DNA from: Beverwykella pulmonaria
Lineage: Eukaryota > Ascomycota > Dothideomycetes > Pleosporales > Melanommataceae
Direction of reading: 5' to 3'
Assembly: GCA_001599595.1 (NCBI GenBank)
Contig: BCHH01000005.1
Location: forward strand, 98,511 to 162,510
Length of the DNA: 64,000 nucleotides
Part shown: one piece after another, positions 1 to 12,977 of the stretch
Numbering within the stretch: the first letter of the stretch is position 1
How the letters are laid out: each line of letters starts with the position of its first letter
Notes under the pieces: model-generated
The model's database searches: none
What the model saw: the letters and a program-made list of their open reading frames with translations, nothing else
What the model was told of the DNA's origin: nothing
Program-made: the position numbers and the translations under genes

Positions 1-1419
1 CCTCTGAGTCCTCTTTGTCCATTTTCCGCTGCCGCGCAGCATCTTTATCCGCCTGCTCTTGCGGTATCTCGCCGTCTTGCATGTCATCATCGCTTGCGTC
101 CTCGAGGGGTATCTCTGGAAATGTGGACAGACAGCTGGCGCATTCTTGGCTCCCCTTTTCCCGCGCTCGCTCCCAGCTCACTTCGACCCAGTTGCGGAGT
201 GGGAAGAGATGATGGTAACTTCGAGCTAGATGCGTTGATAGCAGTAGAGTGAGCTGACAACTTGGGCATGTGACTGGTAAGCTGCATACTTTGGCCTTAC
301 ATCTGGAGCACGTGTATCCTCCTGTCGTCAGATTTCCGTGGCAAGCACACATCGTCGGGACATCTTCTATGACGCGAGACGGGAAGCCCATCATCATGAG
401 CGCGGCTGCAGACTCGGCCGACGTAGCGGTCCCGTCTCCGGTAGAACGGACAACGGGAGGCGTCGTAGTTGCGAGCAGCAACTCACGGAGTGCCTCTTGA
501 TCCGTGGCGATAACGTATTCACTCTCGTCGCCGGCGTTTGTACGGCCGACGATTTCCTGGCAGATCTTGAGCCGAGCGCTCATTCCGACGATACTAACGC
601 GTATTCGATCCCGCACGCAGGCTTTGATGGTCTGATGAATGTCACCCGGGTCGAGAGATATCAAGGAGCCAAAGACGACAATGACTTCCCGGGTTCCATG
701 ACTCGGGGTGTGATAGAGCATAGCTCGAGCGAGTTCAAGGGCGTTTTGTAGACTCGGCGCGCCTTTGGGCTCTCTGGGTACTTCCTGGGAACTCCTTGGA
801 AATCGTAGGCCCTGTATCGCAGCAATGTGTTCCGCAGGGTTTCCTGATAGTTCTGAGACCCGAACACAAAGTCCGTCGTGCATGCCCAATACGCTCATTT
901 GTGAGATGGGATTCTGCTCAAAGAACTCGCGAACGTACTCTTGTGAATACTTGATCATCGTGATGTAGCGATTGGGGCGCATGTCCCTCTCCAACATTGC
1001 CTCAGACAGGTCAAGCACGAGGACGACGTGTCGTATAATACCGCGCTGGAATGGCTTTGTATCTTTGCGTAGCCTAAAGAAAGAAAATCGTTGGCATTGC
1101 AGGAAAACAAATTTGAGAGAGGGAACACGCCTCTGGAAACGCGTGCTTACCTCTTCCTCTTTCGATCCTCCTCCCTCTCCTGCAAGCTTCTCTCCATGAC
1201 CTCCAACTCCTCCACATCCACCTCTTCTACCACCCTCTCCACAGCCTCAGAATGCTCCGTCTCCCATGCCTTCTTCTTCGGTATTACTTTTTCCGGCACC
1301 CGTGCCTGTGCCCTCCTCTTTCCTGTAGCTTGTGACCGCGAACTCGATCCGCCCTTTGGACCCACGTACTCGTCGTCTGAGGCATCCTCCCCATCCACGC
1401 TGTAATCTGAATCGGCCAT
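1..1419 (-). CDS. SSL1: TFIIH subunit Ssl1 (p44), C-terminus cut by window edge
   Basis: Core TFIIH subunit that contacts and stimulates the XPD/Rad3 helicase in transcription initiation and nucleotide excision repair. The first ATG of the open frame is at 1419 (MADSDYSVDGED), followed by an acidic and then basic N-terminal tail. Exon 1 ends at 1151 and an intron occupies 1074-1150 (GTAAGC donor, TTTAG acceptor). Exon 2 starts at 1073 and reads into the Ssl1-type vWA domain: FQRGIIRHVVLVLDLSEAM, then IVVFGSLISLDPGD. It is followed by the C-terminal zinc-binding module (CACHGN, CSRCKAKVC, CPSCQ) and a RING-like CASCLSTFP. The frame is still open at base 1, after an acidic tail, so the last residues lie outside the window. 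The open frame extends upstream of 1419 but holds no ATG. Family assignment is firm. Confidence 0.93.
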
Positions 1420-2059
1420 GGTGACGGTGGCGGGTGGCTCTTGGCGAGGATACGCCTGTGGACTCGAGGGGCCGGTGATTGAGATCGGAGTGGGCGGTGT
1501 AATGGAGGGGCTAAAATGCGAAGACGCGTCTGGGAGGATCGCCTGGAGATCATGCGTGGGTGGAGGTATCGATGAGGGCCGGTGCGGGCGATGGAGCGCG
1601 GCGAGAGCTAAGCCAAGTTCATAAAGAGTTGTCTCCGAGGGTAGCCTGCAATCTAGTGCGATGAATATTAAAGAGGGTGAAGGTGCCGGAAAGAGTGCAC
1701 GAAGCACGGCCCTATCATGGTCTAATGTTGTGGCGTCAATTGAGATATGTGGCGTGGAGCGTTTTGAATCCGCGAAGACAAGGCTAAAGATTTTCCCAAG
1801 GTTGACGCATGAGCACGTGATGCTGCCTTATCTGAACGCGTTTTCACTCTTGTTTATGAACATCCCGGTTGGCACGTATGAACGGTGCTTTTCAAACATT
1901 CAAATACATTATATATGTCTCATCATCATCCGCTAGATGTCGATTGTATGAAAACCATCCAAGTTCGGATCTCCGAGGTGGTATAACGCTATGCTAAAAT
2001 CATGGAACCCATTACCCCTTTCAATTCTTTCCCATCCAACACATTGTTCGTAAAGCTTC
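1420..2059. other. intergenic, Ssl1 leader and Chs7-like 3' end
   Basis: No supported gene. The stretch 1420-1707 stays open in the Ssl1 frame, but the upstream initiation codon would be GTG, so it is read as 5' leader. The rest is AT-richer DNA that presumably holds the promoter of SSL1 and the 3' region of the neighbouring minus-strand gene. Confidence 0.5.
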
Positions 2060-3317
2060 CTACTGATATGCTCCTGATCCTGCTACTGTTGGCATCGGCC
2101 AATCGTCCTCGGTGATGCTGGACCAGAAGACCCAAATCATTACCACAGCTAATAGCGTAAATAGTGTCTCGAACAGACCGCCATTGATTTTCCCGCTCGT
2201 GCCGTTGCATATGTGCACGCTGATCACATACTGGAAGATTTGCCCAATCGCAAAGAGCAGAGCTGCACCGACGAGATACACTGCAATATTTTGTTAGCAT
2301 TTGCGTGCAAGTTGGACACGTGCGCTTTGATGACTTACTCATGGGCTTTCTCTCTCCAAGGATTCGGAGGACCAGGAAAGCCTCCAATAGGAAGAAGATG
2401 ACGAGGAAGACAATAGGTGCAAGTTGGTATAGGGTATAGAGTGCATAAGCACGATTATTGCCCGTCAGAGTCGAGTCCCAGAACCCAGTCCAACTGAAGG
2501 CTGTGTCGAGGGCGATGTAACCAGTTCCGATGAAGAGTATGACTGCAGAGACAAGGATGAGACCAATGGACACAGCGGTTCCATCGTCGAGCAGCTGGTA
2601 GCCAACGAATCCATTGAGCATGAGAACCCACAGTGTTGCGACAATGGCTGCAATATGGACCGCACTGAAAGCCTGCAGGTGTGTTAGACAAGGAATTTTG
2701 GAGGACTAATGAGAACGCACCCTTCGCGCAGCGCTATTTAGTGGGAAGCCGCCAACGGTGAAGATTTCGCATATCTCGACAAGTACGTATCCAAGTAGGA
2801 ATAATTGCATCTCTCTGCTCGCGGTCAGCCTTTCGTTGCTTCGGTGATGGTCAGCAAACGAGTCCCACCTTCTCCCAACAGCTGCCTTTTTACGCTCAGA
2901 CCTCCATAGCAAGAAGCCTGTTGCAACTATTGCCAATCCGCATACAATTATCGAGCCTGGGACTGTCAATATAGCCTGATTCAACCAATGCCCGAGGTGG
3001 ACTGACCCAAATTCGCGAGATGTCGCCCACGACTCAATGGTATGCCAGTCAAATTACAACCACCCCATCCGCTACCTTCTCGTGTCAGGGCTTGATCGAA
3101 GAGCTGTGTGGTGTTGGGGTCAGTATGGAGTTGTTCGCAAAGGGGGTATTTATCCGGGGACGAGGTTGCGACATACATTGCAAACTAACACGGTCAGTAC
3201 GGGTTCAAATCGCGGACTTCAGCGAGGTGCGGAGATGCAGTGCATACCTGGTAGTGTTGACCATAGATTGCCAGTGTCGCGACAGAAGTCATGGAAGTTG
3301 CCATACTTGGTGGGCAT
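2060..3317 (-). CDS. Chs7-like chitin synthase export chaperone
   Basis: Multi-pass membrane protein of the Chs7 family, whose founding member is needed for ER exit of chitin synthase Chs3. The central and C-terminal parts match well: a helix-rich body with LNGFVGYQLLDDGTAVS (compare GF-GF/YQL-EDGT in Chs7), a LYQLAPIVFLVIFFLLEAFLV segment split by loops, an ICNGTSGK lumenal Cys, and the end motif FETLFTLLAVVMIWVFWSSIT-EDDW. About seven hydrophobic segments are visible. The start at 3317 (MPTKYGNFHDFC) fits the Chs7 pattern of Phe-Asp-x-x-Cys near the N-terminus. Exon 1 is 3248-3317. The next exons (about 2980-3190) are hard to join: an 8 nt exon between GTTAG and GTATGT is one possible solution, so the N-terminal third is uncertain. 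Later introns lie near 2820-2875, 2680-2720 and 2285-2340. It is divergent enough to be a paralogue rather than Chs7 itself. Confidence 0.75.
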
Positions 3318-5395
3318 CGTTTGGGAGCTCCGCTGTTGATGCGGTTGGCGCGTAGCCTTGCGGAGTTTGTGAAGCGGGTCGTATGCGAATTGAGGGCAAT
3401 GCGATGCGCTCAGAGTAGGACTTGTTGTCACGAAATGCGTCCCAGGTGGTGAATGTTGAGGATGGATCGGTAGATGCAGGAGGCGTGACGGGGAGCGAGT
3501 CTGAGGGTGAGTTGGCGCAGCGCCCCAGCGTGGCTGGTTGATCGCAACCGAATTGCTGGCGAGCGATCACGAGACTAGCGCGCGGATGATTTTCCGTCAC
3601 CGAACCACGAGGCTTGTATTGTGGTCGGTAGTACAATGATTATTGGCTTGAGATAGCTGGAGCGAGGATGCAGTGGAGTCGCGAGAGGTGATGAGCAAAC
3701 GATGAGCAAAGGATAAAGCAGGAATCGTACCTTGGAAAGTTGTCCCAGCAGCCGGCGCCAAGCCTTCTAACAGATTGCCCAGCGCTGGAGCGTGTCCAAT
3801 CAGCAGCTCGGTGCTAAGACGTTTCAGAATGCGAGTCCTAAAAGGGGCCTGGTAAGGCGAGTAAAAACTTATGCAAATAAGCACCCCGCGCAGCGGATGC
3901 ACGATGGCTTTCACGCAACCAGGCGCATCGCGAGACCCTTTGCGCCTTGTGGCAACCGTCTTCAATCAACGGCATGCACGCCTGCCATGCACTCCCGATC
4001 ACGAACTAGGGAACAGCTGCACTACCACAGAGGCACTCTTAAGGAGGGGTATAGATCGGTCAGGCATCTACCATAGTACTATATGAACTAATATTAGTCC
4101 TTATGGCCTGTTGCCAGATTTTATTTGGATCCCCATGGCGGCTACCAAAGGCAAGTGTCGACGCCACACGCACCACCACGGGACCCCGGGAGCTTCTAGT
4201 GTCAAGAAGGTTGATCGAAATTTCGGTGTACTAGTCCCGCGATACAGGAGGGCATATAGGAAACCCTAAACACCACGCCCATATCGCGAGCAGAGCCTTC
4301 ACGAAAACAAATCACAGCCCACGAATACATATCATCACTCTTCATACATTGGACATGCAATTTGCAACTAGCTTTTGGCGTTTGCACGATGCTTTCAGCT
4401 GAGCAGCGATGCCCCCTGGCGGAGCAGATTGCATGTTATGCGAGACGCGGTGTCCTGGTTTTCACAGACATTCGTTTGTTTCCCCGGCATCCAGCCCAGT
4501 AACCAAAATCGTCGCTGCCGGACGAGGCTCCAAGGCTAAATGTTTCACGTGGCGAAATCGGTTGCAGGTAGTGAATCACGGTAGAGCGAACGCCGTTCCA
4601 GAAGCAGAGGCAGCTGTGAGTCCGGCTTTCGATCCTGAGTCGATTTTCCCGGTATCCTGTTGTTGCCGTGCCGACGCGCGGGTTCGCGATGACGCTCATG
4701 GGCTTCTGGGTGTTCGCATCAGGTTGGACAGGACGCTACGAAGGCTGACAGGACCCTGGCCCCTACACACATCTGCAACAGCTGGGCCGCTATATACTGA
4801 TAAGTATTGGGCTAGAGGAAGAAGAAGTGTGGCCCGAACAGTAGTGTTGAAATCCCCTCGTCCCGATGTTCGCAGGAAGTGAGGTCATGAGGAACGGCCT
4901 TGCCCTACACAGGCACGTACCGTTCGCAATTGGCATACCATGTGCCCAGTAACTCCTCCACTCCTCTCAAGGACATCACCGTGGCTACCAGGCAGACAGC
5001 TCCATCGCTTCTCCGTTGCCGTCTAGATGTGAAATTCTTATCAAGATGCTCACAGGCACATGACGATCCGATCTCTGGGGCTTGGCGCGGGCTGACAAGG
5101 CAGGGCACGAAGCTTGCGGCATGCGCAACAACCACGCTACACTCTCTTTTGGATCACAACGCTCCATCTTTTGGTGGCACACCCCCCGTCCCCGCCTGCA
5201 CTTGCACGCTTACTGCCAAATGTGACCGGCTTGTTGACCGCTCCCACCTATCCGCTGCCTTGCACTTTGGGCCTGTGACGTGCTGCCGCCGCCGCCGCCG
5301 CATCCTCTTCTTTTCTTCACATCCATCGTGGAGTCGGGGCTGCTCCCTTTCAGCCTTCAGGTCACCAAGATTCCCTCCTATCCTCACAATACCAG
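3318..5395. other. intergenic, about 2.1 kb
   Basis: Short open frames on both strands here lack ATG starts, family motifs or convincing splice sites. The region should hold the promoter of the Chs7-like gene (minus) and the 5' exon and promoter of the sugar transporter (plus). A CCG-type trinucleotide run sits near 5283-5300. The ATG-bearing first exon of the transporter must lie in this stretch but could not be fixed. Confidence 0.4.
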
Positions 5396-7689
5396 GAGGC
5401 CGGCCAATATTCCCCTCCACACCCTTTCGTCTTCCTCACGCCCACGAGACGCAGACTCGGCTTATCTGCTCCAGGACCACGACAAGGACAGCCCGCGCTC
5501 CTCCTTCGACACCCCCTCTGGAGACTCGGACTTCTCGCTCTGGAGTGATACAGGCGATCTCGTCGACCAACTCGCAGACCAGGAAGACCCTCTCCGCATC
5601 CGTCTGCGGGAATCGCTCGAGGGTTCCCTCCCCAAGCATCGCCGACCGCAAAAGCGCGTTCGATACCAATCGCAGGACGAGTCCAGGGAAAAGCCACAGC
5701 GGAGCGGAGCTATCCAGAAGGAGGACATTGAAATACCTGAGCCAGGTCCACGAACTGTCCCCAGGGCAGAGCAGATCATCGCCAATCTCATCATGGCCCC
5801 TCAAGATGGCCCTTCGCGGATCCACGGTCTGCATGGGAAGAAGTTGGTGTGAGTGGTTGACCATCTGTCACATAAAACTCATGCTAATACACGCCCACAG
5901 CTATTTTACCAGTGTATTTGTATCGCTAGGCGTCTTCCTATTTGGCTATGACCAGGGAGTTATGTCTGGTATCATTACGTGCGCTGTCCCGAATCCCTCC
6001 CGCGCTCGAGCCTATCTGATGTAGTTCTGCAGGGGTCCCTATTTCAAGGACTATTTCCACCAACCCACTGCTGCCGAGCTGGGAACGATGGTGGCCATTC
6101 TGGAAGTGGGAGCCTTCATATCCTCGCTACTGGTTGGAAAGATTGGTGACATGATTGGTCGGAGGAGAACTATCCTCTACGGGTCCCTTATTTTCGTGGT
6201 CGGTGGAGCGTTACAATCCGCCGCGACTAGCATGGCAAGTATGATGGTGGGACGAGTGCTGGCTGGTCTCGGAGTAGGAGCTCTGTCCACCATTGTCCCT
6301 GTCTACCAGTCGGAAATTTCCCCGCCCCACAACCGAGGCAAGCTCGCTTGCATTGAGTTCACAGGTAACATTACTGGATATGCCGCAAGCGTCTGGGTTG
6401 ACTACCTTTGCACCTACATCCAGGGCCACTGGTCCTGGAGATTACCCTTGCTGATGCAATGCATCATGGGCACTCTTCTTGCCTTAGGAAGCCTGCTTAT
6501 TTGCGAGTCTCCTAGGTGGGTACCCCATCGCGCACTTGGAGAATAATACTGACCGTTCTAGATGGCTTCTGGACAACGATCACGACGAGGAGGGAATTGT
6601 AGTCATTGCTAACCTCTATGGAAAAGGAGATATACACAACCCCAAAGCCCGAGAAGAGTATCGAGAGATCAAAATGAACGTGCTTCTCCAACGTCAAGAG
6701 GGTGAACGATCTTACAGTGACATGTTCACGCGCTATCGCAAGCGCGTTTTCATTGCCATGTCTGCCCAGGCACTGGCTCAGCTCAACGGCATCAACGTTA
6801 TCTCCTACTATGCGCCGCTCGTGTTCGAGGAGGCCGGATGGCATGGTCCTGATGCAATCCTCATGACAGGTATCAATTCTATTACCTACCTTCTGTCTAC
6901 CATACCGCCGTGGTATGTCGTAGATACTTTGGGTCGACGCAAGATTCTCTTGTCCGGAGCCGTAGCCATGTCGGCATCTCTCTCCGCCATAGCGTACTTC
7001 CAGCACCTGCAAATAAGATGGACGCCTCGCCTGGTTGTCACTTTCGTCATGATATACAACGCCGCCTTTGGGGCGTCATGGGGTCCCATCCCATGGTTGT
7101 ACCCTCCAGAGATTCTACCACTCAGCATAAGAGCCAAAGGAGCTAGTCTGAGCACTGCGACCAATTGGGCATTCAATTGGCTTGTAGGAGAAGTGACGCC
7201 CATTCTCCAGGAAAAGATTGGATGGCTCATGTATCTCATTCATGCATTCTTCTGTGCTATGAGTTTTGTTATTGGTAAGTGCAGTAGCGGGTGCCATGTC
7301 TTGAATATACGGCTACTGACAGGGATGTAGTTTGGTTCATATACCCCGAAACTGCGAATATACGTCTTGAGGATATGAATTCATTATTCGGAGATGCTAC
7401 GTCAGTCATGCCTACCCCAGCGACCTTGGCCGAAGCGGAGTCTCTCTTCAGCGGAGGTCGTGGGTCTCCTGTCCCATCACTCGATATCCGCGCTGGAAGA
7501 CACGGTGCCGATGGCGCCATTCCAGGACTTGATATCAATCCTCCTGATGTAGAAGGGCAGACTGGAGAGTCTGTGCCCAATGAAGGGATCGGCGGATGGA
7601 TCTCTAACATGGTGAATAGGGGCAAGGGCAATGGCGACGGCAGCAGCGGTAAATATAAGCAAGTGGGCCAGGACGACGAGGACGAGTAG
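5396..7689 (+). CDS. MFS sugar transporter
   Basis: Sugar porter of the major facilitator superfamily, expected in the plasma membrane. Exons from splice sites: about 5396-5848, 5901-5978, 6033-6515, 6562-7274 and 7331-7689. Signatures: FLFGYDQGVMSGI in TM1, GRRRTILYG in the TM2-3 loop, PVYQSEISPPHNRGKL after TM4, PESPRW-type CESPRWLL at the end of TM6, QALAQLNGINVISYYAP in TM7, and PETANIRLEDM after TM12. About 150 hydrophilic residues precede TM1 and contain a conserved-looking SGDSDFSLWSDTGD stretch. The tail after TM12 is long and Gly/Asp-rich. No ATG is found in the first open frame (5280 onward), and an acceptor ACCAG at 5391-5395 suggests an upstream exon carrying the start. The substrate is not determined. 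Confidence 0.87.
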
Positions 7690-8581
7690 AAGACAGGGCT
7701 GTGGTTTTGGTAATCTCATGAATTCCCTATCCAATATGACCTGACCGGCAGGTTCGACATCGTTTTCCAGCATCTAGGTTTGGTTTGATAGAGGGCGCAC
7801 AGAGTGAATGGTATCGACTTGGCGTGAACGGCCTTGCTCCGGATTGTATTCATATGGGAAAATGTAATAGCGTGCATCGCGAGCGTAGTAGTTTTCAAAT
7901 ATGTATAGAAAGGTCAAGGCTGATATGGGCTTTTGACTACCATAGTGCATGTAAAGGAGCCAGTATCTAGCGAAGAATCCCGTGATTAGCAGCTCTTCCA
8001 GGTTGGCCCAACCGCATTTCACCAGAATTGGTTGCAACAATTTTACTCCTCCGTATAACAACAGGATGCATGTATTGGATACTGCTATGTACAAGTGTTC
8101 GAAGTCAAACTTGGTTCTTCACTTTTCAGACCCTCCTCACATGTGTCCTCGGGAATTCAAAAAGGAGCGTTACGTTGCTTCTGGGAGGTAAGGTCGAGGC
8201 CAGGTGTCTTTGCTTCGCCCCTTGTTCGCTAGCGCGCCCTTGCGCGCCGCTCCCCCAAGCCAACATCACTTTTGAATTTCTATTTCCGTACCTCACCAGA
8301 TCTTCTCCTGCCCCCATCACCGCACCGTAGAGGGGAGTCAAAGTCCTCTTTTTCGCGAGTGAACCTGAGGCGCTCAATGCCTTGCTGCATTGCTTTCACC
8401 TTGTAATATTCCACTTCTTCCCTTCGTTCACGGCACCTTTTCGGAACCACCAACTTCAGCCCCCGATCACAATCACCACCACCAGCCTTGGGACACGACA
8501 CCTCTCCTTATTCACGCACATCCGCCTCGCGAGATCAACCCAGAAAGCCCGCGCAACCAAAGCCCAAAGCTTCCACACATC
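7690..8581. other. intergenic, sugar transporter 3' and PMT promoter
   Basis: No gene supported. It lies between the stop of the sugar transporter and the ATG of the O-mannosyltransferase. The last 250 bases are C/T-rich, as is usual for a fungal housekeeping promoter and leader. Confidence 0.5.
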
Positions 8582-11092
8582 ATGGCGGCGCAAGCGCGCA
8601 CAACAGGCGTTGGTCCGCAAGCTGAAGAGCTGCGGAGGAGGAACGTAGCTGCAGGTCCATACAGTCCGCCAGCAGCGGCACAGGCGCCTGCAACAGAAAA
8701 GTCAAAGGAGAAGGTATGAAATCCCCGAGAGATGCAGAATTCAACCTCGAGTGTGGCCGCGTCATCTGGGACATGTAAGCTAACTGAGCGTCGCCCATAC
8801 AGCCCTTCAGCGTTATCGAGTTTCTCGACGACTACGAGTTCCTATGGGCGCCCATAATATTCACCGCGCTCGCCTTCTTCACCCGCATGTGGAAGATTGG
8901 GCTCTCGCCCATCGTTACCTGGGACGAAGCACAGTATGCAGCAATTCCTTCCCGCTCTGCCACCGCGCATCGCTAACCCATGGCGCAGTTTTGGAAAGTT
9001 TGGTTCCCACTATCTCAAGCGCGAGTTCTACTTCGATGTCCACCCCCCGCTTGGAAAGATGCTGGTCGGCCTGTCGGGATACATGGCAGGTTACAACGGA
9101 TCGTTTGAATTCAAGTCCGGAGAGACGTATCCCGAGGAGCTCAACTACACCTTCATGCGCGTCTTCAACGCCGCCTTTGGTGCCGTCTGCGTTCCGTTGG
9201 CCTACTTCACCGCCAAGGAATTGAACTTCAAGCGACCCACCGTCTGGTTGGTCACCATGATGGTCTTGTTCGAGAACTCGTACACCACCATCAGCAGGTT
9301 CATCCTTCTCGATTCGATGCTTCTCTGCTTCACCTTCACTACGATTCTTTGCTGGGCTAGATTCCACCGCCTCCAGCACGACCCGTTTTCCCCTGAGTGG
9401 GGTCTCTGGCTGATGCTCACCGGTGTCTCAATCGGATGCGTTTGCAGTGTCAAGTGGGTTGGATTCTTCTGCACTGCCTTGGTTGGACTGTACACCATTG
9501 AAGATTTGTGGAACAAGTTCGGGGACTTGAAAATGCCAAAGGTAGGCATGTCTTGACCATTTACATTTCATCGACTAACCATTGCAGCTTGAACTGGCAA
9601 CGCATCTCGCTTTCCGAGTCTTCGGGCTCATTCTGATTCCCTTGGCCGTGTACATGTTCTCTTTCTACATGCACTTCGTTGTCCTCGAGAATAGCGGCCC
9701 AGGAGATGCCCAAATGAGCTCCCTCTTCCAAGCCAACCTCCGCGGAACGGAAGTCGGCAAAGACAGCCCACTGGAGATTGCCTATGGCTCTCGTGCTACT
9801 TTAAAGAATATGGGTTACGGAGGCGGTCTGCTCCATTCTCATCACCAAACCTACCCGGAAGGTTCAGCCCAGCAACAGATCACCTGCTACCATCACAAGG
9901 ATTCCAACAACGACTGGTTCTTCTACCCCAACCGCGGCGAGCCCGATTATTCACCCGACGAGGAACTCCGCTTCCCCGGTAACGGCGATACCATCCGACT
10001 CATCCATGCCCAGACTGGCCGTAACCTCCACTCTCATCAAATTGCGGCCCCCGTGACCAAGGCAGACAACGAAGTTTCCTGCTACGGCAATACGACTGTT
10101 GGTGATACTAAGGATCACTGGATTGTTGAAGTTGTTCGTGATGCCGCTTCAAGGGATTATTCCAAGCTTCGGACACTCACTACCTCCTTCCGATTGAAGC
10201 ACGCTGATCTTGGTTGTTATCTTCGCGCGGGCAACGTCAACTTGCCTCAGTGGGGCTTCAAGCAGATCGAAGTGACGTGCACCAAGGTTAACAAGCCACG
10301 TGACGTCTACACACACTGGAACGTGGAGAGCCACTGGAATGAGAAACGTGAGTTGTCCAAGAAGTTACCATGAACCAAACCACTAACATTTTGTAGTTCC
10401 TGCTGGTGATCCAGGCTCCTACAAGTCTCCTTTCCTCCAGGACTTCATACATCTCAACGTTGCAATGATGACCTCCAACAACGCCCTTGTTCCTGATCCT
10501 GACAAGCAAGACGATCTTGCCTCCCAGTTTTGGCAGTGGCCCATTCTCCATGTCGGACTTCGTATGTGCGGCTGGGACGATAAGAGTAAGTTTCACACAT
10601 TCTCCCAACGTGTTCGTCTGTGCTTACACGCTCTCAGCTGTCAAGTACTTCCTCCTCGGTAATCCGGCCGTCTACTGGGGAAGCACCGCTAGTCTCGGTA
10701 TCTTCGCTTTAATGATTTTCTGGTACCTGATTCGCTGGCAACGAGGCTTCAACGACCTCAAGCAGGCCGACATTGATCAAATCCACTACGCCGGTGTTTA
10801 CCCCGTCATCGGCTGGTTCTTGCACTACCTTCCTTTTGTCGCTATGGGTCGTGTTACTTACGTTCATCACTACTACCCTGCTCTGTACTTTGCCATCCTC
10901 ACGTCAGGCTTTTGTATAGACTGGGCGACGCGAAAGCTTAACAAGCAGGTCAACTGGGTGCTATTCGGTGCGCTGTATGTCCTCATCATTGGGCTGTTCT
11001 GGTTGTTCAGGGCGATTTGCTTTGGCATGGAGGGCAGCAGCACACAGTGGAAACACCTCAAATGGTTCCCCCAGTGGAGGATCACGGACTAG
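8582..11092 (+). CDS. PMT2: dolichyl-phosphate-mannose--protein mannosyltransferase, PMT2 type
   Basis: ER-membrane enzyme that transfers mannose from dolichyl phosphate to Ser/Thr of secretory proteins, essential for cell-wall glycoprotein maturation. Six exons: 8582-8713, 8803-8933, 8989-9541, 9588-10347, 10397-10585 and 10638-11092, giving about 739 residues, normal for the family. The first lumenal loop carries the catalytic Asp-Glu in TWDEAHFGKFGS (split by the second intron) and the PMT2-typical [26 protein letters not shown] follows. Exon 4 encodes the lumenal MIR repeats ([33 protein letters not shown]). The C-terminus has [20 protein letters not shown]. The sequence [19 protein letters not shown] places it in the PMT2 rather than the PMT1 or PMT4 subfamily. 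Splice phases all agree. Confidence 0.95.
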
Positions 11093-12977
11093 AGGGGTGT
11101 AGTTTCACGCGGCAATGGCTTGGACCTCGAGCCGCGTATGCACGCCACTCTGCGCTCTTAATGACGGAGGCGTAGTGTGGCTGATATGGAGAATTTCTTG
11201 GTCATGGAAAGCCCTGGAAATATAGGTGGAGGGAGACATTGACAGTCTATGCTTGTACTATCAAATTCCAACATTCATCTCTTTTGTCAACTTTTTGCAG
11301 CTTTAGGCCTCACAGACATAGACTATCTAGGCGGATCGGTGGGTTAGGAATGGGCAGGGATAGCATATGTATGGTGTTGAGGAAATCACGGGGATTTTGT
11401 TCGTGTGAATGATGAGGATCGTTCTCTGCTCTACTTGATATGAGTTTACCTTTGCTGCTGTTTGTCCTCTAATATCGACAGCATGTGCCGGTGAGAAAGG
11501 GGTCTCTTGGGATATTATTAAGAGGCTAATTAACATTGATGGCATGGCGGTGGCGAATAATAGTCGTGTATTACATAGGTGGGGGACGAAGGCTTTGAAG
11601 AAACACTATGTAGTGTTGAGCTTAATGCAGGGCACACACATGCATGCTTCTTTATTTGGGTGGGATTGGGCAGAGAGATGATAAAGGCACTGGATAGGTA
11701 TACACCCATTGTCATTCGTATATCTTTGTCGACCAGACCAGACCATAACATAATAGAACGGAACAAAACAGAACATAAATAGGACAGAACAGGATAGACA
11801 GAAGACAAGTGCAATAAGCAAAATGCATAATTGGGCCCCGACATTGCTTTCCTTTCCTTTGCAAAATAGATACAACGCGAATAGCACCCCGGGAGGTATA
11901 ATAATCAAGCCAAGCTCATGCAATTGTATTCGTTCCTTTGGGCAGTTCCGGCGAAGTTAAGGATTTATGAGGGGATGGGGTGGGTCGAGGAGGATAACGG
12001 GGTCGGAAAAGGATACTTAATGAGGGCGTTATGTGCGGCGCGGCGCGGTGCAATGCGGCGACGTTGAAGTATGGGAAGGAATCGAAGAAGGTATGGAAGG
12101 ATAGGATGTGTAAAGGGGTATTAAACGAGAGGAAGTGCAGAAGAGATGCTCCAGTTCAGAATGGAAGGATTAGATAGGGAGAGTCTTGAGGGTGGATGTG
12201 TCCCACAGAGAGGGTAGAGATAAGTAGGGAGGGAAATGACGAGGAAAGGAAACTTGTGATTATGGGAGAGGGGGAGAGAGTGGAGGATAGCAGCGTAATA
12301 TGATCACTTGTTTTGTGCATGTGTACCAAGGAACGGGAAGCGGTGAGAGCATCTGCACCCAATCTCATCAGTGCATCTCGATGAGATCAGGCATTTGTTC
12401 AGTGCTTCACAGACTGACATCGGAAGACCCTCTCCAGACATCCACCTTCCATATTGAAGTTTCGAACGTCTCTCTCCTGACATGCAATGGTTTTGCGGGG
12501 TGCAGTCTCGAATCCATACGGACGCAATGCCGACTCTTCACGGCAGTTTCCCATCTCACGATCCTCACGCCAGGTTACCAATCCTTGTGATAGCAAAGAA
12601 TCTCTTCCCCCCTCACGCTCCATCACACTACAAACTCAAAAATATTTCAGACGGCAAGTGATAGAAAGCATCTGCAGGTAATGCATTCGCAAACAAAGCA
12701 TCTCATCCGCTAGCATTTAGGTGGGTGTGGTAGCAAAATGTAATATGGCATGACGCTCACACCACCCCACCATGTGGTACAAGCAACGTTTTACCATACC
12801 CGCTCATTCCGCTCCGCCCCACCAGTTCCGCTCTCCGTTTCGAAATTGTGGTACAGGTGCTGAAACGGTGACAGGCTGGCACTTCCTTTCCTCCTTACTC
12901 ACACCACTACCCCTCCATGCACAACATTATCGTCGCAGTGCATTCCACGCTCATATTGATAGGGAGTGGGAGACTTG
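11093..12977. other. intergenic, about 1.9 kb
   Basis: No coding region is supported on either strand. It contains purine-rich stretches with loose repeats of ACAGAACA/GGACAGAAC around 11735-11810 and a GGCGCGGCGCGG patch near 12035. It lies between the 3' ends of two convergent genes, so no promoter is required. Confidence 0.45.

Noticed and set aside
3180..3225. GGGTTCAAATCGC, resembling a tRNA T-loop
   Set aside because: No acceptor, D or anticodon stem could be built around it; it lies in an intron of the Chs7-like gene.
4409..4882. 157-codon plus-strand frame
   Set aside because: No family motif, no matching splice structure, and composition similar to the other unsupported frames around it.
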